Source: Primula veris (taxonomy: Eukaryota; Streptophyta; Magnoliopsida; Ericales; Primulaceae). From it: 64,000 nt of DNA. Both the position numbers and the translations under genes were made by a program. Position 1 is the stretch's first letter. The number at the start of each line of letters is the position of its first letter. Shown piece after piece: positions 43,801-56,000 of this stretch. The notes beneath the pieces are model-generated. The model searched no databases. It was not told where the DNA came from and was given only the letters and a program-made list of their open reading frames with translations. The stretch is from contig OY821747.1 in NCBI GenBank assembly GCA_963682055.1, forward strand, positions 22,690,126-22,754,125, in the 5' to 3' direction.

Positions 43801-46800
43801 AATGAAAATGGAGGGGTTTTTGAGAAATTAATTGACGTTGATGAATATCCTAATGAGGTTCTTAATGAAGTTGGAAGGATAGATGCCGATACTATAGCAA
43901 ATAAAATAATTTCCAATGATATATCTGTAGAGTTTTCCACATCTGTGTCAGGTTTTTGTGATGTAACCGGGGAACTAGAAGAAAAATATAGTAAGATTTC
44001 ATCTGATTTTGTACCTTTAGTCAAAGAGAAAAGTGAAGGAGAAAAATTACTTGGTGAACCACAGATTTCTGATATAGTGTGGGGAGAGACATATAATACC
44101 ATTTCTGTAGCTGAACCAAATTCAGTTGAAGCTGCAAAAATACATATGTCCTCAGGGACAACAAAACAGAGTGAAATCCAGGCTAAAGATTTAACAGATA
44201 ACGATGCAACTGCGCAAGAGTTTCCGGAGCAGAAAGCTTTTGATAATATTTCTGTTCAGAGAGGGGATGATATAGAAAAATTTCCCTTTGAGGACGACTT
44301 GACAAATTCAGTACAATTTACAAAAGCTGATTTGGAAGAGGAAATGCAAAATTTGAGCCAAGAGTGTGTAGAGCTAGGAGATCAACAGAGGAAGCTAAAT
44401 CGTAACATGGAGTCTGTTAGCAGTGAAATGTTTGCAGAATGCCAGGTACATCTTTGTAACCTAGATTACAATTTGATATACCATACTATCATAATTAACA
44501 ATTTCTTATAACTAACTAAAAGTTTTATATATGCACTGAACTTTTGATTTCTCATTTAGTTCTCTCCCTGAACAGTTGATGGCGTGTACCATCACATGGA
44601 TATTTTCTGTTAGGATTAGTTACAGTTACGTACTACCAACTATCACGACTTCTCGATTTTGTTCACATAACTTGATGGAAAACACAACTTATAAATGAGC
44701 AATAACAAAAGTTTGATGCTCTAATTAAATAAATTTGTTAGTTGGTGGTACGAAATGGAAAATGAATAGCAGGGCGTATAAAACTGAAATTAACCCCATA
44801 TTTTGTATTGGAATTGTGATATTCTGTTTGTATTGCCTTGTAATAAGGACTAATGGAACTTGTTTACTTCAGTTTTAGGCTTTTAGCACTATTATTGTAT
44901 TCAAAAATCACAGTTTTTAATTAAAATGTTGAAGACATTGTAATTTTGCACGACTGGTTGATGATATATAGAATAGAGCCTCAAGTGAAATTTGTCATAC
45001 AGTAGTATTTAATCTGATGTAATTTGCAGGAGCTTCTTCAAATGTTTGGGTTACCTTACATTATTGCGCCAATGGAAGCTGAAGCTCAATGTGCATACAT
45101 GGAACTCGCAGGTCTTGTTGATGGTGTGGTAACGGATGACTCGGACGCTTTTTTATTTGGAGCAAAAAGTGTTTACAAAAATATATTTGATGATCGAAAA
45201 TACGTAGAAACTTATCTAATGAAGGTGTGTAGCCATTGTATTGCTTATTTTAGAGTCTTATTGTGCTTAACCCCAGTACTAGCTTTACTCGGATACCTGC
45301 TTCTCCATCTTTATGTGGTTAATTACTGTATTTTTAAAGCTAAACCTATCACCAGATTTTATTTTGTATGCTAACAGCTAACCTACACACATTAGCAATT
45401 ATTCCAGTTCCACCATCTAGTACACTTAAGTGTACCAAACTGGAAGAAATCCATAGTTTGGCTTAGGTAACAGTTGTGGAAACAATTTACATTATTGTAC
45501 TGAATTATTCTAAAACATTATCCTATCATGCTTTTTCATTTTTTATTCCTGATTTTTTTTCCCACCCCTTGTGGAAAAATATACTGTTAGTGTGCTAATT
45601 GCTCTTTTTGTTGATTAGTGTACAAAATCGAAATATGCTGATATGTTTGTGTACAAAACTTTAATTTCACATCCTTATCTGTTTGTGAACTATAGGATGC
45701 ATTCTAAAGTGTCTTGTTTATTGCATATCGTTTTTGTCAGGACATTGAGAATGAGCTTGGATTAAACAGAGACAAATTAATGCGCATGGCGTTGCTTCTT
45801 GGAAGTGATTATACTGAAGGTGTAAGGTATATCATTAGAAGTAGTTTAAATTAAATCCTCTTGTTTTCTGAAAGTCTCATCCTGGGGAGTCAAGATCTTC
45901 TGCCCCCTAAAATATGTCCCTATTCTGCCCCCTTATTCGTTTTGACTGAATTTATAACTTGTTATAACTTTATAAACATGTCCATAGCATTTTGCATTAT
46001 TATTTGACAAGTTTAATAATTATGTACATTTTTTGTCCAAATAACTATTTTTCAAATTATATATAGATATTAAACGGGTTTTTTTTTTCTTTCTCTAAAT
46101 TGGTAAAATACGATTCGTTCGTTTATCAATAAATATTAACACAATGTATATATAATTAAAAATAAGTCTGGAACACAAATATCGAGTTTTTTTGTACTTT
46201 TGAAACACCAGTCTACCACAATTCCAAAAAATTTAAACCCCGGGATTACAATTGTGTATTGCTGATAGGTTGGTTAAAAAGTGATATTTGTATGTTCTTT
46301 TTATATTGAGTATTGTTGAATTGTGTTCAATGGGTGCAGTGGGATTGGTATTGTTAATGCTATTGAAGTCGTAAATGCATTTCCCGAGGATAATGGGTTT
46401 CATAAGTTTAGAGAGTGGATTGAGTCACCAGATCCAAATATCTTGGGAAAAGTTGGAACTCAAACAGTATCTAAATCCAAAAAGAGAGGATCAGAAGTAT
46501 CTGATATGGAAAACATGGATGAGTCGAAGAGACTTTTCATGAATAAACATGTAAGGTCATCTGCTACGCTAGTATTTTGTATTTTACAGCTCATTTTTTC
46601 TTGGAAGTATGACATTTTTTTGTATTTGTAACAGAGAAATGTGAGCAAAAACTGGCATATGCCTTCTACTTTTCCTAATGAAGTAGTTATTTCTGCCTAT
46701 GCTTCTCCAGAAGTGGACAAGTCGACAGAACCATTCTCATGGGGAAAACCAGATCATTTTGTCCTTCGCAAGTGAGTTATTGATATTTGAGTTTTTCTGT

Positions 46801-47340
46801 TTAATCTTTTGGGATATTTATGAATTATATATGTCGTGACATCTCATGATGTCCTTGATTGTTATGCGCAGTTTCTAATTTCATTGTTACTCTTCATATT
46901 TTCTCTATATCTTTCCCTTTTTAGTATTTTCTGTTGCTGCCTATTTTTGGTTTAGTTATACTATATGATCTAATTTTAGTAAAGCTATTTATGCCCCTTA
47001 ATTTATGTTAACCTTAATATTTTAAATCAAGAATTCGTGTGATATTTTTTTGTATAGCACTGGAGTATACCTTTGATGGTTAATTTTCTATTTCCAGTTA
47101 ATTATTTTCTTTTTCAATCTGTACTCCCTTGCTAGTAATGTGCCTACTAGTGCTTGTCAGAATTGTTTTATTTACGCAAACACAAAACCTCTGTAATCAG
47201 AAATGAATATAGGTTATAATGGAGATTGTGAAAGCACTGACTAACGTTTGTTTACAGGTTGTGTTGGGAGAAGTTTGGATGGAACGTGCAGAAGGCTGAT
47301 GAGTTACTTGTACCTGTGCTGAAGGAGTATAACAAGCGCG

Positions 47341-47381
<41 letters not shown>

Positions 47382-49904
47382 GAAGCATTGACATACAGAT
47401 AGTGAAAACACTTCTTCATGAATTTAGGTGCTCTCTCTCTCAGTATCTGATAGAATTTAGGTGCTCCCACCAATTGGCTCATTAGAGCATCCACAGTAAT
47501 AATGTTAAGTCACTTGTTAACTAACATTTTTAGTTAACAAACAAAATTTTGTTCACATTATTAGTCATGTTAAACTACCCAGTAACTTTAACTTTGTTAA
47601 AAATATTGTTAACTTTAACAAGAACTTTTAAGTCTTTTAGTTGATGATGTGGCAATAAATTAAGCCCACTGCCCTCATTATCCGTTGGTGACTTCCTTTT
47701 TCTTTGCAAATAAAGATTGAGCCACGTATTTCATTTCCTTCTTGGTTAGAATCAAAATACATTTTGTAAAATATAATACAAATATAATAGATAACCTTGT
47801 TAACATTAACCACTAACGTGACTTAATTTTAACATACACGTGTCACTTAAAAATCATTTAATTCATGATGTGTCAATATTTAACAAGAAAAAGATAACAA
47901 AACCATTGTGGATGCTCTTACATGTTATCTCTCATCTGTCTGTTTCCTTATGTGTAAGTTTGATCTTCGTTCTTTGTACTTTTAATACTGTATTTTCTGA
48001 TGCTTGTATCTTTTATAACATGTAATTTGTGTTTTGTCAATAAAGACACAACTGCGGCTGGAAGCATTTTACACCTTCAACGAGAAATTTGCGAAAATCC
48101 GTAGTAAGAGGATTCAGAAAGCTGTTAAAGGAATAAAAGGGAACATATCCTTGGAAATAATGGACGGAGACGATCAAGAAACTTCTAAAGGAAGAAAGAA
48201 AAGAAAAATGGGCCCTGCAAAGTGTCCTGAAAACGAGACAAGAAAGACTTTGAGGGGAAAAGGAGAAAGTGAGAGCAACTCAAGTAAAAAAATTTCCAAC
48301 AAAAAGAAGCATGGGGAAATTGTTACATCTAAAGAAAAGGCTAAAGAATTTGGAAAACGGTCAAAAGCTGGGGGAAATGTTAAACGATTAAGTGGTACAG
48401 GAGAAACAAGAGGCAGGAGAATGAAGACACCTGAGCTGGATTCTGATAAAAGCTCTGATGATGGAAACAATAGAGATTTTGACAAAGAAATGCAAGTCGA
48501 AAATGAAGAGAAAAATCGTGAAGTGCGGAAGGTAGCTTTTGTCCTCTTTCCTTTCTCTTTCTTTCAAGTGCTTGTTTTATCTTATTGAGAATTTCATTTG
48601 AAGTTATAAGGCTTGATTAGGTATTTCTATATAGCACATTAAGTTGGACAGAAACTTCTGCTTTTCCTGTCGTCCGTTTTCGACTTAATTTGTTAACTAT
48701 GAAAATTTCTCTCGGCTGAAGTACATTAATAGTTTACATACTTCGGATAAATCTCAATTTGAATGCCCATAGTTTCAATTGCAACATTTTGAGGCCCGGT
48801 ACTTCATGTATAATTTTTATTTGGCCCCATAGTTTCAACTGAGAACTTATTGATCCACATAAATTGGAGTAAGTAACACTAATAGTCCGCACATTTTTTA
48901 ATACGTTTCACAAGTGGTGCCTATGTATAACTACTTGTTCCCGTAGCAAGGGACTGACAGTTTAACTTGCTGAAATTATAAAAACTAGCTGTATGGGGAC
49001 CGAAACAAAATTTCTCCTCAAGTGAGGGGAACTATCGCTGTACATATTGTTTGTGCTTTTACAACCAAATTATTTGACCAGTGACATTTACTATGTGTTC
49101 CCTGAGTAGGAGGGACTCATTAGATTTCATAAATTACAGCTTCAGTCTCTCTAGGGTGTACTCAGAAAAATTAATGGGGCAACTATCATTTCATAAATTT
49201 TTAGTGTCCATAGAAATGCTTACAGTACTTGGCTTTAAAATTAATGAAGTTTCATACATTAATCTAGAATAAATATTGTTTCCTGGTGTCTTTTCCTCCT
49301 CCATGTTGTTTAAAGTTTTTGTCCTGTTTATTCCTTCCAGTCAAATCGATCACGCAAGGCTGTGAAATACACTTTGGATGACTTAGAAAGTGACAAGCCA
49401 GGTAAAGAAGACCAACAAGAAATGAGCTCAGGAAATCCAGTGGCAGTTGAAGTACAATCTCCCAAGGACGATAGCGTGATTGGGAATGACGCTGCTGCCC
49501 TTGGAGAAAGAAATCAGGCAAAAGTTGGAGATTCTTCATTAGTAAAGTGTTCTAGCGGGAATTACTTCCAAATGGGAGGTGGATTTTGCATAGTAGAAGA
49601 TGATCCAGAGTTTGAACTTGGCAATTTAAGCTCCGAGCCAAAAGATAAATTGTTGTCCGAGAAAGAATTGCTCAAAGAGGACCTCATGGTTGGGGGAGGA
49701 TTTTGCTTGGAAGAAGATGTAACAGAGGATAGATACGTATATGAAGGTGAGCACAAGCTTGATCCGTCGGTTCCTACATCTGAGATTGAGTCTTTAACAG
49801 TTCCCGTGTCTCCTTATCAAGGTAATAAAGGAGATAGTTCGACAGTTCCTGAAAAATCTCTCTTTGCTATGCCAGCCTTGAAAAGAAAAAGAAGAAAGAG
49901 TTGA
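37809..49904 (+). CDS. UVH3: DNA repair endonuclease UVH3 (XPG/RAD2 family), 15 exons, complete
   Basis: Structure-specific nuclease that makes the 3' incision in nucleotide excision repair, in the nucleus. Exons by splice sites and phase: 37809-37896, 38965-39215, 39952-40121, 40216-40348, 40880-40957, 41037-41090, 41579-41763, 42786-44445, 45030-45224, 45741-45826, 46340-46550, 46635-46771, 47258-47342, 48046-48531, 49341-49904. They join in frame to 1460 residues (the Arabidopsis protein is about 1480). The XPG-N domain covers residues 1-113 ([11 protein letters not shown]30, VFDGG with D77). A long acidic spacer holds two similar segments (about 458-509 and 533-583) ending SEVEWE, and a UIM-like motif near 609-624 ([16 protein letters not shown]). 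XPG-I starts near 874 ([15 protein letters not shown] at 909-912), then GSDYTEG (D961) and the helix-hairpin part ([10 protein letters not shown]). The C-terminus has a GGGFC repeat and a basic end (LKRKRRKS) suiting nuclear import. All expected catalytic acids are present. Confidence 0.95.
38071..38260. mobile_element. MITE in UVH3 intron 1
   Basis: It begins GAGTCCGTTTGGCAACAGAT and ends with the near complement ATCTGTTACCAAACGGACTC, and the inverted similarity continues inward. The flanks are AT-rich, with ATA on both sides, so superfamily and target duplication are not certain. Confidence 0.8.
38321..38902. mobile_element. Second MITE-like element in UVH3 intron 1, with an internal duplication
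   Basis: The left end GGGTGCGTTTGGAGTCGGC and the complement of the right end (GAGTGCATGTTTGGCAACTG) are similar. Two ~130-bp internal segments (about 38475-38600 and 38720-38835) repeat each other (shared TTCTGTTAA, AAAGCTA, CACCAAAATCCT, AAAAGCTAA). The element ends about 60 bp before the exon 2 splice acceptor. Boundaries are approximate. Confidence 0.5.
41880..42440 (+). repeat. Tandem diverged modules inside UVH3 intron 7
   Basis: Three successive segments (about 41880-42015, 42045-42195, 42280-42430) share GTGTTGCAG(C/T)AGGTTC or a variant, CATTGTCTTTCTTTGAGTGTTT, GGGGATAAAGAGC, TTTAGCTTCATTTCTTTCTTT and CTCCTGGA. Part of the unit resembles the end of exon 7 and its donor (TTCATCATCTTTTACTGGGA, then AATAAAGAGTGAGTGG). 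The start of a fourth unit (TTGTAATAGGTTCAGTGACATTG) precedes exon 8. Confidence 0.75.
47343..47378 (+). repeat. (CT)n microsatellite starting at the UVH3 exon 13 splice donor
   Basis: Directly after the last codon of exon 13 (GAG), the intron begins GT followed by about 17 CT units. Family comparison (KRE joined to TQLRLEAF) supports this junction, so the donor is GTCTCT rather than GTAAGT-like. A second shorter CT run lies at 47431-47440. Confidence 0.9.
47485..47917. mobile_element. Tourist-like MITE in UVH3 intron 13
   Basis: The ends GAGCATCCACAGT and CATTGTGGATGCTC are inverted repeats, flanked by TTA on both sides (47482-47484 and 47918-47920). A 3-bp TTA/TAA duplication is typical of PIF/Harbinger-derived Tourist elements. 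The interior is AT-rich with TTAACT/AGTTAA motifs on both halves and no coding capacity. Confidence 0.8.
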
Positions 49905-52900
49905 ATTGCTTTTTTTAAATTAATTCAGTAGACTAGATTCTTAGCTTTTTGATTATTGAAGTGGTGACTTTTGTCGTTTGAAGTTCTGTTGGGGAAAAGT
50001 TTGTATTATAGCTGTATTTAGTTCACTGTTCAGATGAAAATCTGAATATGTTGTTACAAATTGAATTTATTCAAGGCATAACTCTTACGTTAATAGGCTT
50101 CTTTATAGTATATATTTTGTTCATCTCATCTCATCTGGGTTTCAAACAGTTTATAATCTAGCTTGCATAAACTCATTTGTCTCTTAATTTCATGAATTTC
50201 ATCTCTGTATCTAGCTATATGATATGTGGAAAGTTAAAGCAGAAATGCTTGCAACCGGTCCTTGTCGAGCTCTTTTATGAAACAATGTTATTTTTATTAA
50301 GTTACGACTTATACATGCCTGACCACATGTAACCGTAAAAGAAAGGTGTATGGATCTTTCTCATTCTCACTATGTGCACGGAAGGTGACGAAAGTGCTAA
50401 TAAAAATTAGAAAGTTTGTTGTTTTGTAAAAGAGCGCTGCCAATTAGTTAAAATAAGTATAAAACGTGTGTATGCATAATTGCATATGTTAAAGTGTCCA
50501 CAAATCACACGCAACATAATATTATTTTGAATGTTATCTTGCCTTCATTATGTGTGTATGTCGACATCAATCTCTGTCAGGGTAAAAAAAATAATGAAAT
50601 GAGGATAGAATATAAAATTTGTTGTCACACGCAACATTATATACTCCATAAAATTAACCATTATCTTACTCTACAAATGTAGCCAAAAATTGTTAAGATT
50701 TTAAGATTATTAGAATCGGGTTACGTTAGGGAATGTATCTGTGAAGCAAGCTTTGTTCTCATAAACCGAGCATCTTATTATGGGTCATAGACAACAACAA
50801 AAAATGTCATCAATAATTGTTGTCAGTATTAAATGATAGTAAAATTAGGAGTCTATGTTGTCGTGAACAAAACATCTTTAAAGTGCATAAGTTACAGACT
50901 TACGGTGAATCTTGTATTGAAATAAGAATAAAAAACAAAAAAACCAGATAAAAAAACAAAATTCAACTATTAAAATGGTAGGAGACAATAAAGAATTAAT
51001 ACCAGAAATGCAACAAACTGTTATTGTATTGGTCCATAAAAACTTTAAAAAAAAAAAAAATACGGTGGGGAAGCTAATTCTAGACCATCTGGAGCGACGA
51101 CAGCCATAATTTCAAAATTTATGATTTTTTCAATTTTTAACCATGTATTTTCACTAAAATACATTAAAAACGATGATTTTACATCCCTAATTTTTTTATT
51201 TCACTTAATTTATTAATTGATGTGGCCCCGAGTCTTCCGCTAAACAACAAGGGGTTAGAATTTTGGATATAGTATAAAGCTCGTTTTTTTTAATCTGAAA
51301 TTCCGGAGTTCGAACTTAAATGAGTAGTATTTTAAACGATGAACCAAGATCATTCACGTTGCAATCTTTTAGGAGAAGCCCAATGAGTTTGAACTTTAAA
51401 TATTGTTTATGTACTTATTGTTCTTGATATTGAGGGGTTGAAAAACATAATGGTCATGTTGTTTTTTAGTGAATCCTTTCACAATCAAATAATTAGAATA
51501 AAAAAGGCAAATGCTTTGGTAATTGGTAGTGGGCGTACATAGATCACACGCATAACTCCAATCATAGATCACCATAGCTTTCACAAAAATTTATCGCCCC
51601 TAATTTAAATGTGTGACCCTCAAATTCGAAAGGTAACATATTAAGTCTCAAATTTTAATAACTTAGCATTTATCGGTCTTTTTCAATTTCGGAATCCCGA
51701 TATTCTCAAATTAATTGGTAACTTCAACGTAATTATGATATTCGCTATGGCAATTTCAATAATAATCACATTGGATCTTAAATGAAATAATGTACACTAT
51801 TGGTGTAATTGATAAAACATAGATTTTGGTCGGTCAAGTCGTGATTCTCAACAATACTAATTTAAATGGTAGACAGTAATAATTTGAATGAAGATATATT
51901 TGTATTGATTGATTAAGTAAATTACAATATGTTTTGGTTACAATAATCTCAATTTATCTAATGTTCGGTTTAGATCTTCGGCCTTCGACTTGACTTCTTG
52001 AAGTGATGTATTTTCTAGTGAGATCAAACTCTGAAAAGTCTATGTACTGATGTATCTTTTTCTGCTAGGAAGTCAGATGATCCCATTGTACTGCTTTTTA
52101 ATTTTATTTATAGGGATACGTGCATCGCAGGATGTTGACATGTGACACTTCATCTGTTTGATCATGAGTTTTTTTTTTTTAGTGGACTTCTATCAATTGA
52201 GATTAGTGCAGTGGGTTCTTGCATTTTATCTTTAGTAGAGAATGAATATGATTTTCATATTTGATGCGTTGGATACCCAATTTTATCATATGGGTCTGGT
52301 CGATACCGAATATACTTATCGGGTATTATTTTCATATCGTATCAGTAATTGAAAATCATAAAATGGAATGTTCAAGATGGTTACTAGTTTAGTATATTTC
52401 GTTCAACATGAAGGTTACGTTACTTATGTATGTGATGATTTCCAATGATGAATAAATATAATTAAAAGAAATTACTGGATTGCTTAATGTCCTAGAGTTA
52501 AGTAACCTTTTCTTTCTCAATTACCTTAGTAGACCTTAGTCCTTAACTGAACTAAAAATATGTTCTTTGAGAAAACTTCATCTCTCACCAGTTATCTAGT
52601 ATCTCAATGTATGTAAATATATTTTATAAAAATTAGTTAGATAAAAATAATAGTTAGATTAAATTGAATATATGAGTGTTTGACCGGATAAATTTTATGT
52701 AGACATTTTTTTATGGTTACCACACGAAGTCAAAAAAAGGCTATAATATAACTGATATTTTGTGTCTATCAAATAGTAAAAAGTATTCCTTTTTTTTTTG
52801 TCAATATTGAAGTACTATACCTCTAGTTCGTACTGTATACATGTCTATACTCAATATGGCAAATAATCCCCTTAAATTATACAGTAGTAATTGTCATCAT

Positions 52901-52955
52901 CACTTGTTACGCACTTGCACATGTACACCAAATGTCAAAGGTACTCTTTTTGTCT
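49905..52955. other. Intergenic between UVH3 and the WAT1-related gene
   Basis: The first ~200 bp are probably UVH3 3' UTR. The rest is AT-rich without exon-like sequence. A tRNA-like trace (GGAGTTCGAACTT near 51304-51316) and an A-run near 51047-51060 may mark a decayed retroposon, but no full element can be drawn. Confidence 0.4.
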
Positions 52956-52963
52956 ATATAAAA
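52956..52963 (+). promoter_or_regulatory. Probable TATA box of the WAT1-related gene
   Basis: TATATAAA lies 72 bp upstream of the predicted start codon, in the usual position for a plant core promoter with a short 5' leader (which ends with an AGAGAGAG run before the ATG). Confidence 0.6.
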
Positions 52964-53034
52964 CTTGAAAAATGAAGTAACAAAAATAATCAAAATTCAG
53001 AAGGAAAGCCTTCAAGTTTCATATAGAGAGAGAG

Positions 53035-56000
53035 ATGGAGAGGGAAAAATACTGTTATAGAGATGTAATTCCATTAAGTGCTATGGTGATTATGGAGTGT
53101 GCAAATGTTGGACTAAACACTCTTTTCAAAGCAGCAACTTTACAAGGGATGAGTTATCATGTGTTTGTTGTATATGCTTATGCTATTGCTGCTATTGTTT
53201 TACTCCCTTCTCCCTTCTTCTCTCACAGGTCCCTCTCTTTCTCCCTCTTTGTTTTTTTTTATTTTAATTTTAACCGGACAATAATTTATATCAAATTTGT
53301 TGAAATGAAAATTTTCAAACATTTGAAGTTAAATTATATGATCAACATTTGTGCATTTTCATTCTGATAATTTTGATAAACCTAATGAGTTGTTAAACTA
53401 CATTTAGTTTCAGGAAATACACTTAAAAGGGAACCAAGGGACTAACTGTTGTAGCAAGTCGGTCAGTCAATAAAAACTTAAGGAAAATAAATTATGACAA
53501 TGGATATCTTTAAATTTATAACAATTAATAAAAATGAATTTATAAAACTATATTTGGTTTGGTGGAGCTTTTGTTAGCACATTTTTTCTTCGTGGTGAAA
53601 CTATTGTATGAACCGGGTTTACTCCACAAATAAAAACTAGTGCACCAAACCATATATTGAAGTTTTAGTGTTTCATTTAATATTAAAGTTTGTGTCCCCC
53701 ACAAAATAGTCTACCGAGTTCACCCAAACTCATAAAGTTTGGATAAATTTTCTATTTGGTCATTAATATTTATAAATGCAGTTGAAAACACTATGAACTT
53801 GTTTAGTTTACTTTTTAAGCTACTTTTTGCTTCTTTGCTAACGTGGGATGTGCAAATAATGAATTGAGCTGTTTTAAATCTGATTTAACACACATGAAAC
53901 GAAAGAAATAAGTAATATAGGTAAAAATGATTATATGCAAAACTGTATATTTGGGAGGCATATGCGAAAAGTCTTTTAAGTTATCCTCTACCAAACTTTA
54001 TGGGTTTGGGTATTTTCAAATTTATTTATAACCAGGAAATTCATTTAACTTAAGAACAAAATAATTAAATTCCAATCTCATACGATATAAATACATTGAC
54101 AACTAATTTATATGGGGATTGAAAACAATTTAATTAGTGGGATTGAAATTTATGGTTTACACGCTTCAATATAATTAAACAGACTAAAGTATTCTTTAAT
54201 GAATCCCACATCACTTATATCTATACATATTATTTTCTATTTAATTTATTGTGATCTTACATCTAATTGCCGAGCTAAGTTACATTAGTTTGTTATCAAG
54301 TGGGGCATTAAAGATGATGAATGGTATTGGTTGCTACAAATTTTACAACTCTATATGGATCGGTAGCCAAATCTAATTAAGAATTATGATATAAATGTAC
54401 TTGAGCTTTGGAGCAGCTGAAGACTAGGATCGAAGACCCTTACGCCTAGACAATTCAAAATCACATGACTATAAACGATCCGAAATCCAATAATTCAAAA
54501 TCACATGACCTCTTTTTATTTTTAAGCCTTAAACGTTTAAGTAGACGTCTAGACAACATCTTTTGCTTTTTAAGCCTTAAAAGTTAAGTAAACCGGGACA
54601 AAATCCAATAATTCAAAATCACATGAATATAAACGATCCGTAAAGTACCGACTTAATATGGAATTTCTTGTCTTAAGTTATTGGTGAAATCCGCATGACT
54701 AACACCAGCTTTTTTTAACATCTTTTTATTTTTAAGCCTTAAACGTTAAGTAAATCGGGTCGAAATCCAATAATTCAAAATCACATGACTATAAACGTTC
54801 CGTAATGTACGGACTTAATATGCAATTTTTTGTCTTAAGTTATTGGTGAAATACTGTTTCAACTCATAACACTTGGTTTAGAATCTGTAAACAAAAAGAA
54901 AACAAAGTTTGAGAAGAATGGATTACATATTTTACCTTCAAAATCATTGCTCTTTTAATGAACACAAACATACCTTTGCAGAGTTGTGAGTTTCAACAAA
55001 TTGTCAGCCCTAAAAGAACAACTTATTAATCAGTACGATAGTGGGATGAACAATATTCTCTTAAATGACTTTATTCTTTTTCTGTCGAATCATAGATTAT
55101 AGTCTCATGTAAACAGAATAAATATTATTTTTTAATCAATCTCACATCACTTATATATGTACATACTGTTTTCCTTTTGATTTATTCTGATGTTACATCT
55201 AGTTGCCGAGCTAAGTAACACTAGCTTATAACCAAGTGGGGCAATAAACCAACCCTGTATGGATTGGTAGCAATTCTAAACTGAATTAATAAATTGTATC
55301 CAATGGGTTGCTGCTGAAGACTCGGATGGACGGACCCTTACGACGCTATACTTAACCAACCCTGTATGGATTGGTAGCTATTCTAAATTGATTTATAATA
55401 TGTATCCAATGGTTGCTGCTGAAGACTCAGATGGATCCGCCGCTACATTTGGCCAACCTATATGGATTGGTATCTTTTTATTTTAAAGCTTAAAAAGTTT
55501 TGGCTCTAAATCGAGTCGAAATCCAATAAATCAAAATCCCATGACTATAAACATCCGTAAATGATTGTACAACCTCCAATAGCATTACTCTTTTAATTAA
55601 CACATGTAACCTCTCTAGAGTTGTGAGTTCTAACAAATTGTAAGCCCGAAAACAACAGCTTATCAATTATGTAAGATATGGTGCTGAACAAAATTCTATT
55701 GATTAGTTACTGTATAATCTAGATTGTAAAGCGTCTTTTTTTTCATCAGTAACATGCCCATATATTAATATCAAAAAAACGAAGTTATTTCATGGGCCAG
55801 GTTCCCAACTTCCCATCATAGAAACGACGTTCAAAAAATGGTAACTGAATGCGTAATACAGTCAAAAGAGCCTAAAAAAACTAAGAACAAGGCAGAAAAC
55901 ATTCTGCTAATACTCGAAAACTCCATTTTAATTCAAAATTTAGTTACGATGATTTAGCCCTTACTCCTTATACGCCCTATCTTTGTGAGTCCACTTATGG

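Noticed and set aside
42753..44102. Several antisense frames across UVH3 exon 8
   Set aside because: They are shadows of the acidic, Ser-rich coding strand. The sense frame matches XPG and is bounded by splice sites.
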